Shown here piece after piece: positions 11,873 to 23,139 of a stretch of DNA of 52,023 bases (positions are counted from its first letter, which is position 1; every line of letters starts with the position of its first letter). This DNA is from an uncultured bacterium. Its GTDB lineage: Bacteria; Patescibacteriota; Gracilibacteria; Absconditabacterales; Absconditicoccaceae. The position numbers were made by a program, and so were the translations under genes. The notes under the pieces were generated by a model. That model did not search any database, was not told the origin of the DNA, and was given only the letters and a program-made list of their open reading frames with translations. The stretch lies in the NCBI GenBank assembly GCA_937862565.1, contig CALMFT010000039.1, positions 1 through 52,023 on the forward strand. The letters are read 5' to 3'.

Positions 11873-12181
11873 ATGAATAATAAACTTTTGTTATTTAAAA
11901 GAATAATAATCGGCATAGGATTTGCTATCTATTTTAGTTTTTGGATCATTGGGTTAATATCTCAAAGAGGACTATTGGACGTGATACCAAAAACAAAAAA
12001 TTCGTTTTTTATTCTGATGGTAATAGCTTGAGCAGTTGGTGGAGCTGGATACTACTTCATAAATCCTATTCCTGTTCTGAGAGGTTGGAAAAAATTTCGA
12101 AATCCAGTATTAGCTATATTATTTTATGTGTTGATCGTTTGAATTGCGGGCTTACTGGGATACTATACAATTCTCAAATAA
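11873..12181 (+). CDS. Small membrane protein, unrecognised
   Basis: 102 residues, ATG to TAA, with two TGA read as Gly. Three hydrophobic helices are visible: IIIGIGFAIYFSFWIIGLI, FFILMVIAGAVGGAGYYF and AILFYVLIVGIAGLLGYY. Basic residues between helices 2 and 3 (RGWKKFR) suggest a cytoplasmic loop. I do not recognise the family. It lies between DUF2177 and a lipoprotein on the same strand. Confidence 0.6.
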
Positions 12182-12256
12182 TACCACCGATTCAAGTAAG
12201 TACTACAAGGTCTCACGACACAGTTTCAAATTATTTAAATTATCATTCTCAACCTT

Positions 12257-13477
12257 ATGAAAAAAGTAATATTCGGACTCTGTCTGTTATTGATTGCAGG
12301 ATGTAGCTACAATAGACCACCTGCAGGAGACAAGGTTACCAATCAAGAAATAGGCTGAACAGCCCAAAGTGGTGCGATAGCAAGCGGAGATAAGACAAGT
12401 TCCAATGGTGTTTCACGAGGAAATAACATCACTCCAGAGCGTGCCAAGCCCATCCTTGCTCAGCTCAAACTTCCTGAAGGCTTCCAAATCGAAGTGTTTG
12501 CACAAGTTCCCAATGCAAGATCACTCGCTGTTGCCTATGATGAAAAGCGTAACAGACAGGTCGTATTTGTAGGGAATAAGGATGAATCTAGTGTCTATGC
12601 CTTGATTGATGAGGGCGCAGATTATACAGTAGATGCAGTAAAAACTATTGTAAAAGGACGAAAAACTCCAAACGGAGTAGCCTTTCACGATGGGAATTTG
12701 TACGTTGCTCAAGTCAGTACCATCCATGAATTTCCCAATATCTTGGACAACTTAGACAATGAAGGAGAGATTCCTTCGACGATAGTGTACGACAAACTTC
12801 CTAGTGATACTCATCATGGATGGAAATATATTGCTTTTGGACCTGATGATAAACTCTATATTCCTGTTGGCGCTCCTTGCAATACCTGCGTGAGAGATTT
12901 ACCATACGCCAGTATTCAAGCACTTGATATGACTACCAAAGAGCTCACAACTGTTGCAAAAGGTATCAGAAATACAGTATGATTTACACGACATCCTTAT
13001 ACCAAAGCATTGTGGTTTACAGACAATGGAAGGGATTCACTCGGAGATACCATTCCCCCAGATGAGCTTAATAAACTCTCAAGCATTGGTGAAGACTTTG
13101 GTTTCCCAGCCTGCGGAGGAACTCAGACACTTGATAAGGGTGCAGATTGTTCGAAAACTACAATGCCACAAGTTACACTCGGAGCTCATGTAGCAGCACT
13201 TGGTATGAAATTTTATACTGCCGATCAATTTCCTAAGCAGTACAAAAACCAAGTCTTTATAGCAGAACATGGTTCACGAAATAGCTCTACTCCTGTAGGA
13301 TACAGAGTAACAATGGTTAATCCTGAGACAAAAACATATGAAGTATTTATAGACTGATGGCTCAGCGCTGGTAAAACTTGGGGAAGACCAGTTGATGTGT
13401 TACAGCTCAAAGATGGTTCTTTACTTATCTCTGATGATTATGCTGGTCTTGTATATAGAGTTGCGTATACCCAATAA
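12257..13477 (+). CDS. Sorbosone/glucose dehydrogenase-like beta-propeller lipoprotein
   Basis: 406 residues. The N-terminus MKKVIFGLCLLLIAGCS is a lipoprotein signal with lipobox IAGC. A short Ser/Gly/Asn-rich linker leads to KLPEGFQIEVFAQVPNARSL, the opening strand of the PQQ-type sorbosone dehydrogenase propeller. Further family marks are GRKTPNGVAFHDGNLYVAQ, HHGWKYIAFGPDDKLYIPVG, GIRNTVGFTRHP, WFTDNGRD, AEHGSRNSS and DGSLLISDDYAGLVYRV. TGA codons are Gly within GFTRHP and DGW. It probably sits on the outer face of the membrane and oxidises a sugar or aldehyde. Quinone dependence is inferred from the family. Confidence 0.82.
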
Positions 13478-13504
13478 TTTTCTTAAAATAATACTCTATT
13501 ACTA

Positions 13505-13532
13505 TTGACAAAGTATATAAAAATATTATAGT
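13505..13532 (+). promoter_or_regulatory. Sigma70-type promoter for the hexapeptide-repeat gene
   Basis: TTGACA (13505-13510) and TATAGT (13527-13532) are 16 bp apart, an almost consensus promoter. Transcription would begin near 13540 and give a leader of about 150 nt before the ATG at 13690. Confidence 0.6.
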
Positions 13533-13566
13533 ATATCTGCATAATACTGTTGTTTTTTAACATTCT

Positions 13567-13619
13567 GTAAATAAATCCACAAGTGTGGCGCTATTTACTT
13601 AACCCCATCCATTGGTTAA
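13567..13619 (+). promoter_or_regulatory. Structured 5' leader (three stems), possible cis-acting RNA
   Basis: GTAAAT (13567-13572) pairs with ATTTAC (13593-13598) and encloses CCAC-AAGT-GTGG (13577-13588). Directly adjacent, TTAACC (13599-13604) pairs with GGTTAA (13614-13619) around a 9-nt loop. There is no T-run after it, so it is not a terminator. It lies between a strong promoter and the next gene. I do not recognise a riboswitch class. Confidence 0.45.
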
Positions 13620-13689
13620 TAACTCAAAATGGAGAGACACGATAAGTCTTTAAAATAAAAATAAATCAATAATTAAAAATAAAAAGAAG

Positions 13690-14496
13690 ATGATGAAAAG
13701 AATAACAATCGGAAAAAGATTATTTGAATATCAAAACAACTCTGAGTTGATGGAGATATTTAAACAGTTTGGTATACAAGTGGGAGAAAATTTTGTAATA
13801 GGAGATGATTCTGCTATAAAAACTTCTTTCCAAGCTGGGAGAAATTTTAAAGCTGGTGATGGGTTCAAAGCTGGGGATTTTTTTAAAGCTGGTGATGAAT
13901 TCAAAGCTGGGGATTTTTTTAAAGCTGGTGATCGTTTCGAAGCTGGTGATCGTTTCGAAGCTGGGAGTAATTTTAGAGCTGGTGGCATATTCAAAGTTGG
14001 AAATGGTTTTAAAGCTGGTGATGATTTTAGAGCTAGTGGCATATTCAAAGTTGGAAATGGTTTTAAAGCTGGTGACGGATTCGAAGTTGGTAACAATTTT
14101 AGAGCTGGTGATGATTTTAGAGCTGGACATAGTTTTTATGCTGGTGATAATTTTAGAGCTGGAGATTTTTTCCATACTGGGGACAGATTCGAAGTTGGTG
14201 ATGGTTTTAAAGCTGGAGATGATTTTAGAATATGTGATGATTTTAAAGCTGGAGATGATTTTAGAGCTGGTGATGATTTTATAGCTTATGATGACTTTAA
14301 AATCAAAAATCATATTATTTTACCAGATAAAATAATATCACGAACTTATTTGAATCTAAAAGACAACACTTGGTATCTACAATATTCCAACAAACTGATG
14401 AGTCTGGAAGAATGGGATAGGTATTGCAAGAATCCTGACGAATCGGAAAAAATTAACTTACTCAAAAAATTTATAAAAGCGATGAAAGATGAATAG
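13690..14496 (+). CDS. Hexapeptide-repeat protein (FxAGDx repeats)
   Basis: 268 residues. Residues about 52-205 are some 26 tandem hexads with consensus F-K/R/E-A-G-D-x, such as FKAGDG, FKAGDE and FRAGDD; a few are degenerate (FRICDD, FIAYDD). Regular six-residue spacing of Phe and Ala-Gly fits a left-handed beta-helix or another solenoid. The hexad is not the usual [LIV]-G-x4 acyltransferase repeat, and no acyltransferase residues are seen. The C-terminus has a short WYLQYSNKLMSLEEWDRYCK segment. There is no signal peptide, so it is probably cytoplasmic. The DNA is an 18-bp tandem repeat, which makes other frames look open. A promoter and structured leader precede it and a terminator follows, so it is monocistronic. 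Confidence 0.75.
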   Translation: MMKRITIGKRLFEYQNNSELMEIFKQFGIQVGENFVIGDDSAIKTSFQAGRNFKAGDGFKAGDFFKAGDEFKAGDFFKAGDRFEAGDRFEAGSNFRAGGIFKVGNGFKAGDDFRASGIFKVGNGFKAGDGFEVGNNFRAGDDFRAGHSFYAGDNFRAGDFFHTGDRFEVGDGFKAGDDFRICDDFKAGDDFRAGDDFIAYDDFKIKNHIILPDKIISRTYLNLKDNTWYLQYSNKLMSLEEWDRYCKNPDESEKINLLKKFIKAMKDE

Positions 14497-14517
14497 AAAC
14501 AATTTTATTATGCAACA

Positions 14518-14546
14518 ATGTCTCGGGAAACCCGAGACATTTTTTT
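14518..14546 (+). terminator. Intrinsic terminator of the hexapeptide-repeat gene
   Basis: ATGTCTCGGG (14518-14527), an AAA loop and CCCGAGACAT (14531-14540) form a perfect 10-bp stem followed by a T run to 14546. Confidence 0.9.
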
Positions 14547-14561
14547 CATTTGGAAAAAAGC

Positions 14562-14807
14562 TTATTTCTTGGATTCATCAATCAAACTAATCACTTTGAG
14601 ATAATCTTCAGGAGTATTATTAAAAATTTCTTCTCCTTCATAACCCAGGTGAGTTCCGTCTTCATAGAGATTGAAAACATCCACTCCGTTACCTTTGGTA
14701 ATATTGGTACTGACAGTGATGTAATTTTTTCACTCGGTAGTTTTGAGTAATGAAAACTTAGTAATATTGTTGGTATTGTAATAAATTCCATAAGAACACA
14801 CGAACAT
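14562..14807 (-). CDS. Small protein, paralogue of the next gene upstream
   Basis: 81 residues, ATG to TAA. It aligns along its length with the 84-residue product of 14842-15096: both have a Y-x-T-x-x-I-T opening, a KNYITVSTNI / QKYLNVYTDI strand, NLYEDG / RLYENG, and NTPEDYLKVISL / NSPEDYMKIRDL near the C-terminus. The one in-frame TGA is Gly in the TTEGKNY segment. I do not recognise the family. It has no signal peptide or membrane segment. The two genes are 34 bp apart and form a tandem duplication. Confidence 0.65.
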
Positions 14808-14841
14808 AATCAGATTATTTAGGATTTAAAACATCAAGGTA

Positions 14842-15096
14842 TTATTCACCCTTATTTATTTTGAGGTAGACCAAATCACGAATTTTCATATAATCCTCAG
14901 GTGAATTGTGATCTACTTTTGAGCCTTCAGAGCCGTTTTCATAGAGTCTAAAAAAGGCTAAAGTATTGTCTTCTGGTTTTACAATATCTGTATAAACATT
15001 GAGATATTTTTGTCCTTCGACTTCTCTTTCTTCCACCATGGTTATTCTACTTGTCTTATAATGCGTTCCATTCGCTTTGATAAACATCTTGTACAA
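14842..15096 (-). CDS. Small protein, first of a tandem paralogous pair
   Basis: 84 residues with no in-frame TGA. Charged and beta-rich, with conserved FFRLYENGSEG and HNSPEDYMKIRDLVYLK shared with the downstream paralogue. The pair is divergent from the alpha-2-macroglobulin gene. Function unknown. Confidence 0.65.
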   Translation of the reverse strand: MYKMFIKANGTHYKTSRITMVEEREVEGQKYLNVYTDIVKPEDNTLAFFRLYENGSEGSKVDHNSPEDYMKIRDLVYLKINKGE

Positions 15097-15149
15097 AAAA
15101 GAATTTAAATAACTATTTTTATACTGAATCTGATTTTCATTTCAATATT

Positions 15150-15178
15150 TTGTCAATTTGGATAAATGTTCTTGATAA
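15150..15178 (+). promoter_or_regulatory. Candidate promoter for the alpha-2-macroglobulin/PBP1C genes
   Basis: TTGTCA (15150-15155) and TGATAA (15173-15178) with a 17-bp spacer, about 57 bp before the ATG. Moderate match only. Confidence 0.35.
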
Positions 15179-15234
15179 TGGCGTATGTTTGCATATATCT
15201 GAATCAAAGTTCATCATTATTTTTCATCTTCATT

Positions 15235-18200
15235 ATGCAAAAATTTCTTTCTCTACGTGTATGGTTTTGAATTTTCTTAACTTCTGTTATCCTAGCTTGA
15301 TGCACTGACATGGTAGTACGTCCTAGCGAAACTAATAGTAACTCGGATGTCAAAACTACAATGGCGGTCAGCGAAGATATCGCTCCCACTGTCCTCCGTG
15401 GTTCAACGAAATTGCATATCGATAGCAACAATGTCTGGCTCAATGATGATGGTCTGCAACAGATATTCGTTGATGAGTCTACCTCTTCATGACAGACAAT
15501 ACAAGCAATCATGAACTGGATTGACAGCTACAAACAACCTAACAAATCCAAACAAATCGCGATCAAACAAGTTACTCTCAGCACTCAGTGAAGTACTCTG
15601 AAAATAGTATGATGAAGCGGACTGAAAGAATATATTTCCTCTGTCCATACGCAAGTTTCAGTTTCTGGAGGTGATTTGCTACTATCTGCTAATCCACAAA
15701 GAAATGGAGCAACATCTTATTTGCTAATTTCAAACTCCAATCCCAATAACTATACTATTACAAACGACCAAGATCGATACAATCCTGGTTTATTCATGAT
15801 CAATAAAAATAACTATACTCTGATCAAATTACAACGAAGTTCAGATCTCGAATACGTGAGTTTAAATTATAAAACTGGCGCAAATGACTACCAATTGGAT
15901 ACGCGAAACACACTTTCCATTCCCAAACAAACTCAGATTATTCTTAAATCTGATTATATAAAATCACCATTTACTGCATACTTAATAAATTTTGAAACAG
16001 AAAATAATCAGAATGCTGATGCGAAAAATAATATACTTAATGAAATTGGCTTACAATATAATAAAGGAGTAGTGGAAAATTTAACAACCCAAATATATGG
16101 AATCCAATCCTATAGTAAGCTTACTAATCCAAATTCTAGTGGAGAATACAACTTCACAACAACAAGCTGAGAACGTCAGTGATTATTATTGGTATCGTCA
16201 GCATTTACAAAACTCATTACTTGGACTTCTCCAAAATTTGAACCAAAATTGATTGATGTAGACATTGCTGGAGACTATGAATGAATCATGCCATATGTGA
16301 AGCGTATCGCAACAAATTACCAGATTGATAGTGAAAGCGTAGATCAAAGTCTGATTAAAATACTTGGTACTGGCAATTTTCAATGGAATGATGGCAATCA
16401 GTTTAGTTACAACATACAGCCTAAGCAAACCTACAGTTGAACTATGAATATCAAAACAATATTTGGTGATAGCGAACAATTACCAATTTCTTTTTACATA
16501 GATAGTATCGATCCACGCACTATCGTAAAGCAAATACTTTCCAATACGACCGTTTCTACCCTTGCAAATAGTTGATCATTTCAAGATGTCTTGGTTCAGT
16601 ACAAAAATATTGCAAGTTTCCCAGTGAGTTTTACGCCTTGCACGATAAACATTGCTAACACTTTTGAAAACTTCCAATGACAATGAATGGAGAATAATCT
16701 CTTCGATTGTGATGAAAAAAGTTACACGACTACGGTAAATACTACTGATTTCAAATATCGAAAAGCTTATAGAACTCCAGTCAAGTTACCAGCCAATTTC
16801 CCTACTAGTCAAGCATTCAAGGTTTCAATTCCTGATGCAAGATGAATAGCTCAAGTACATTATTTTTATAAATCTGATATCGGTATCTGGACAAAAGTAG
16901 CTGGAAATCAGCTTCATGTGCGAGGTATGAGATTTGATGACAACAGCGCAATAGAGTCTGGTTATGTTATTCTTTCAGAAATTGGATGAAAACAGATATC
17001 CAAACAAAGCATCCAGGCGACTAAATCAATCATACCTTTACCAAAAGATGCACAAGGCAATCTACCTCAAGAACCACTCTTGTTACAAATAGTGACGGAT
17101 AAATCATCTGCATTTGTTATCGTACATCCTCAATGAAAATGAGTAATTTACAAACAAAAAACTGATAAATCCTACACGATCAATAGCTTTTTGGATCCAA
17201 GCGAAGTTGCTTTATCCAATCAATCACTTGCTGGTGGAAGCGAATACCCTGTGAAAATATATGGTTATAGCGATAGATGACTTTACAAAGCATGAGATTC
17301 AGTATTTTTTGCTGGATTTGTAAGAGATTTGAGAGTTTTTGATAATCTGACTTATCTCAAAGATAAAAAAGTAAGCATCAGCATGACTGATCCCCAAGGT
17401 AATAGTATCTATACTAATACTGGCATTGCACTTGATGAATTTGGTGGTTTCAATGGCTCGATGACTCTAGCAAAATCTATGCCACTGTGAGACGTATTTA
17501 TTTATTATTATCTCAATGGTGATGATCAGGTAAGCTATAGTCAGAACATTAAAGTTGAAGAATATCAAAAGCCTACTTTCTTCGCAGATTTGACTCATGA
17601 AATATTAAAAGATAATCTGAATATAGTAATAGCTCCACAATATTTCTTCGGTCAAGCTCTCAAAAACTATGACATTAAATTTGATCGATCGCTCGCTGGT
17701 AAAGATAGCTGTGCTTACTGCCGATGGTGGAATCAAGATCCTTACTATTACAACTATGTATTCAACGATACTATAAATACAGGATGAGGATTTATGCTGT
17801 ATGGCCAATCAGATCCACAAATCTCAAAATCTCTATTCTCACAAGATATATTACAACAGAAGTGATATCAATACACTCTCAAAGCAACCATGATTATCAA
17901 AGATAATACAAGCGATGAAACACAATTCTTCACAAAATATATAGACTTTTCGCCTGAGGTTAAGCTTGGTCTTAGTGGGCAACCTAGCGAACGACTTTAC
18001 GAAGATGGTGCTAAAGATACTGCAAAAAAATTTACTATTGATTGAGAGATTTCTGCTGGTAAAGATAAGATCGCTGGTCTTCAGTATGAAGTGTATTACC
18101 GAAGTTATGATCAAGAAATGCAAAAAGGTATTGATGGAAGTATGTACTATCTCAATGACCATAATTATCAATTATTGAAATCCTGAAGCATTGATAATCA

Positions 18201-21048
18201 GAAAAATTTTTCGATAAAAAACGATTTTATCAGTAAGCCTGGTAGTTATTTTGTTCGCGTATTTGCTACTGATAGCAAAGGCGCTATCATCGGTGAAGTT
18301 CAAAAACAAATAGAATATTATATTTTCACACAAGATCCTGATGGACTGCTGTGAAGTTTACCAAATAACTACACTCTCACGGTGTCAGTTCCCAAAAAAA
18401 CATACGAAGAAGGAGATCTCATCCCCATAGACATTGCTCCGTATCAAAAATGAGCACGCATAATCATGACTGCAGAAAGAGGAAATCGTATCATAGATAC
18501 AGTGGAAACAGTGCTTGATGGCTCACCACTCACCATGTTGGTCAAACCTTGATATGCTCCAAACATCACCATAAGTGTCATGCAAATGATAGGAACTGAT
18601 AAATCAAGTTGACCAAGAAAGGAACCAAGATTTTTGGTAGGATATGCCGAAGCTGAAATTAGTACTGCAATGCATACTATGCAAATCGATGTAAAATCCG
18701 ACAAAGCAGAATACAAACCTGGGGAATTGGTAAAACTAACAATTAGCACCAAAGATAGTAAGGGAAATCCAGTGGATGCAAGACTTTCATTGTGAGTTAT
18801 AGATCAAGCTTTGATGGCTTTGTACGACAGTATTAGAGAACCAATTCCTTATTTCTTCAATAAACTTGGGTCAAATGTATTCACCTACACCAACATGAAA
18901 CTTCTCTATCAGTCACTCAGAGCATTTGCAAACAATGGAAATAAATGAGGATGAGGAGATGGAGGAAAAGCTATGTTTAGCGTTATTAGAGACGATTTAT
19001 CAGATCTATCGTTCTGGAGATGAGGCTTGTATACTAGTGGAGGAAAGCTCGAAGTAAGTTTTAATCTTCCAGAAAATGTAACTACTTGGGTAGTAGATAT
19101 CATCTGATTTACTAAAGACACCAAACTTGGAACTGCGAGAACCACATTTCAAGCAAATAAAAATCTTATTGTAGAAGCGAATACTCCAACATTTCTTACT
19201 ATTGGGGATTCACTCAATATTCCAGCCAAACTCATAGTCCCAGCTGATAAAGTCAAATGAAATCAGAATATAACACTCTCAGCATTTATTCAAAATGACT
19301 CTGGCGACAAAGTCGAACTTGGAACCTTCAATGCAAAACCAAATACCAAAGTGCTCTTACCGACTACGATTCCCAATACACGACTTTCCAGTAATTCTGT
19401 AAAACTTAGTATCAAAGCAGAATATGGCAATGAAACTGATGCAGTTTTACAAACCATAGTATTGAGAACTGATGGACTTATTGCTAAGGATGCAGTATGA
19501 ATTATAAATACTGAGGGAACTCACGACTTCCAGGCTCCAGAAAATCTCGGAGGAAACATTCACCTTTCATTGAGCCAATTCCCGACAAATCTCATCGATC
19601 CCGCTTTACAATATTTGGTACAGTATCCATACTGATGCACTGAGCAAATCCTTAGTTCACTCTTGCCTCTTCAGAATATTCAAAATCTCATAAAATCATG
19701 AAAGTATTCTAGCAGTCTTTTGAGTTGAGAATATGTACAACTTCCAGATGGTTCATATAAAGTAAAAGATATTCTGACAGATGGAATAGCGAGCCTTATT
19801 TCACATCAACAATCCAATGGATCATTTGGTCGACGAGATGGAAAAGATACTGAAAATTCAGTTCAAAAATACCTACTGAGTGCATATGCGTATGGAGGAT
19901 TACAAGAACTCAAAAATTCTGCATCATCAATCACAAGGATCGAGCAAGTGCTTGCCAGCGCAGAGTCTTACCTTTGGTCAAATCGTACACTCAGCCCTGT
20001 GTGATTCTTGTATTACCTTTCACTCAAAACGAAAATAAACAGTAAGCTGGACCTTGCTGAAATGGATGAACTCAAAAATATCAACCCACAAAAATATCCT
20101 TATGGGTGATTGTTGCGTTATGTCATTGCCGTAAACCAAAAAAATAATGAAGATATGAAATTTTGGAAACCTTATGCGGTTATTCCTACCAATCAAGATC
20201 AACGAACAGACACTTCTATTTTTATCAATCAAACTTCAGCTCTAGCATTAAAGTTACAAGCATTTGCGAAAGACCCAAATACCAATCAAGATGAACGTAT
20301 GCAGGCTTTACAGGCACTGTTGTGAACGAGAAACAAACAAGGTCTACGAGGACAAAGCACACAAAGCAATTCTCAAGTGCTACGTACTCTTGCTACCGTG
20401 GGAGCAAATCGAACTTCCAAAGAGAATGTAAGCTGTGATGCTATGTTAGGAAACCAATACTTTACTGGATTACAAATATTGGCAAACTCAGGCATAAGTT
20501 TAACACAAACTTTACTAAGCACTCAAGCAAAAGTTTCTTGGAAATGTGATAGTCTGATTATAGCAGATTCTTCAATCAATTTCATCCCAAAGACATTGAA
20601 CGATCTTCTTGGAGCGAATACAAATGTTACACAAATGGATTATAACATTAGTAATCTCAAAGCAAAAATAGGTGACCTTGTAGACATCAACGCAAGTCGA
20701 ACTACGACAGTTCCAGGCGAACAAGTTGCCGTGGAAATATTTATACCTAGCACTTATAAATTATTAGAAACAATAGTCAGTAAAAATAATCAGAATGATC
20801 AGGACAATGAATACCCAAACGATGGAAATAATCAGCTTCCGTTCACGGTTTCAGATTCTGAATGTCAACCTAGTCACCGAGAAACAAGATTTGACAGGTT
20901 ATTCCTTTACTACGAAAACCTTCCTGCTATCACTTGTGATATCAGCACACAAGCGCTCAAAGCATACGATGGCACTGGAACAATTATGCCAATGAGAATT
21001 TATGAGATGTATAAATGAACAATCAATGGTAGAAAAGTGATACAATAA
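15235..21048 (+). CDS. Bacterial alpha-2-macroglobulin lipoprotein with thioester motif
   Basis: 1937 residues, the longest gene here. The N-terminus MQKFLSLRVWFGIFLTSVILAGCT is a lipoprotein signal with lipobox LAGC. Family marks include the MG-domain segment YSDRGLYKAGDSVFFAG, ARLSLGVIDQALMALYDS, the LPENVTTWVVDIIGFTKD segment, and the thioester motif YPYGCTEQ with Cys1468 and its Gly written TGA (19633-19635). A helical thioester-domain barrel follows. In bacteria this class traps attacking proteases in the periplasm or at the surface and is commonly encoded with PBP1C, as here. No in-frame TAA or TAG occurs before 21046. The cell plan of CPR bacteria makes surface display likely, but that is inference. 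Confidence 0.93.
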
Positions 21049-21099
21049 TCATCTACCATAATTCCAAATTGAATAAAAATTCAGTTTATTTCACATCTC

Positions 21100-22722
21100 A
21101 TGCAAAAGAAATACAAAAAAAATGTTATTATTACTCTTATAATCGGGTTTTTTCTGATAATTCTCTATCATATTATTTTTTCTTTTAAACTTCCTACGCC
21201 TGATACTACTCTCATTCCACTACTCAATCAGAAACAACAGTGATATGAAAACTACGATGAGATTCCAAATAACCTGACTCAAGCTCTTGTAGCAGTGGAA
21301 GATAGACGTTTTAGGTATCATCCTTGATTTGATCCTATCGCAATACTGAGAGCTGCGTATCAAACTATTCGAGAAGGGAATATACAAGGCGCTTCGACCA
21401 TAGACCAACAGACCATAAAGCTTACACAAAAACATTTTACAAGATCAATGTCGCGTAAGGTATATGAGATATGGCGAGCTTTCAATCTTCAATTCCACTA
21501 CAGTAAAGACGAAATACTACTCGCTTACGTCAATGCAATCCCCTTTTCTCATGGCATTGTTGGTCGAAAATCTGCCTGCACTATCTACTTGCACAAATCT
21601 TGCGAGCTCCTGAGTGATTCAGAACTCAGTTATCTGATGGCTATTTCACAAATGTGAACCAATCCTTACAAAGAAACAAATACATTACAAATACTCTGAA
21701 AATGATCACGCATTGCCAATCAGCTTATAAAAGAATGACTAATAGAGAGTCGAATTCCATCTTCAATTTCACTAGAGCATTACGAACCAATTGTGGAGCC
21801 AAGAATACAAGACTTTATCATGTCTCAGGATATAGAATCTCAAAAAGTTTTTGATTTTGATTTGTATAAAAATATTGATGGGATCCTTAAAACTACAAAA
21901 AAACTCAGAGATCAATACAATGTTCATGATTGTTGCGTAATAATTTTGGATCGTAATGGGAAGGTAAAAAGCATGAATCTATGTAGTTCACGAGATGATG
22001 AAGCTGGTAAAATAAATGTTTGTCTCAAACCCAGACAAACAGGTTCAGCCATCAAACCATTCTTGTATCTTTTTGCATTCAAGACTTTGGGTCTAATAGC
22101 TAGCGATACCATTATTGATGAAGCAGTAGAATTTGACCTTGGAGATGGCAACATCTATAGTCCCAAAAACTTTGATCTCAAATATCATGGCAAGGTAAGT
22201 TTAGCATTTGCTTTAGGTAACTCTCTCAATGTTCCAGCTATAAAATTGGTACATCAGGTAGGAGTAGCGCCATTCTTGAAATTTCTAAAATTACAGTTAG
22301 CACACTTTGCAAGTGGCATGGATGAAAATAATAAATGATCGGACGATGTGTGACTTTCTGTGGCTTTAGGTACTTATGAAATTACTCCACTTGCTTTTAC
22401 ACAAATCTGGAGATTATTTTTGCTAGGAAATGCTGATTCTGATTATATAAAATATACCAAACAAATTGTTGATATCCTCAGTGATCCACGCAATAAAATT
22501 ACATCATTTGGACAAGATAATTTTTTGGATACTCCAGGTCGAGCTGTAAAAACTGGAACTTCAAGAAAATTTATTGATGGTCGAGTTTGCTGAATACAAT
22601 TACAAAAAGGACTAAGTATGTGTATCTGGATGGGAAATTATAATAATGATGAGATGAAATGACCTAGTGGCGAGGTTGCAAGTTACCTATGGAGACTTGT
22701 TACGCAAGCATTGAATAAATAA
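21100..22722 (+). CDS. PBP1C-like bifunctional peptidoglycan glycosyltransferase/transpeptidase
   Basis: 540 residues. One N-terminal membrane helix (NVIITLIIGFFLIILYHIIF) is followed by the GT51 glycosyltransferase with VAVEDRRFRYHPGFDP and GASTIDQQTIKLTQ. The transpeptidase carries the SxxK motif in TGSAIKPF (Ser316, Lys319), the SxN motif in GNSLN, and KTGTS near the C-terminus. It starts 51 bp after the alpha-2-macroglobulin gene, the same pairing as the yfhM-pbpC pair of Proteobacteria. It lacks the C-terminal BiPBP_C domain of the longer PBP1C proteins. The pairing suggests that the inhibitor guards peptidoglycan repair at breaches. Confidence 0.9.
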
Positions 22723-23046
22723 CTGTTAGATCAATTTATTTTTAAATTATGAGGAGATAATTATCTTATCAGTTTCTATATGCCAAGTGAATATACCATG
22801 GAAACTCTACCAAAACCAAACAACAAGCTTGTAACTATTTCTGAAGAAGCTCAGACAACTCGTTATGTTTGGAAATTTTGATGATGGGCAAATGAGTCGA
22901 TGGTCAAAAAAGAAACTCAACTCTTTACTGATGAACTCAAAGCTCAAAACTTGGAAACTAGTGGAGGATATACTCTATCTCAATACAATGATCCATGGAC
23001 ACCACCTTTCATGAGAAAGAATGAACTGTGGATTCAAGCCAAATAG
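22723..23046 (+). pseudogene. SOUL heme-binding domain, N-terminally truncated
   Basis: Directly after the PBP TAA the same frame stays open: NYLISFYMPSEYTMETLPKP, then RYVWKFGGWANE, SGGYTLSQYNDPWTPPF and RKNELWIQAK before TAG at 23044-23046. These are the C-terminal hallmarks of SOUL heme-binding proteins (FxMPSxYTxETLPKP and YNPPWTPPFxRRNE). The N-terminal half of the family is missing, and homology already begins upstream of the only good ATG (22780). An 88-residue product from that ATG is possible, but a remnant left by deletion or recombination is more likely. Confidence 0.6.
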
Positions 23047-23139
23047 TATAATAAATTCAGTCTTTCAGATTATTTTGTCATACTTTTGTTGCTTGATCGT
23101 ATACCCTGTAGAAGTATTTTTAGTTTATTGAAAACACTT

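Noticed and set aside
13720-14313. Long minus-strand and second plus-strand frames across the hexad gene
   Set aside because: They exist only because the 18-bp tandem repeat lacks stops in several frames; the plus frame starting at 13690 has sensible ends, promoter and terminator.
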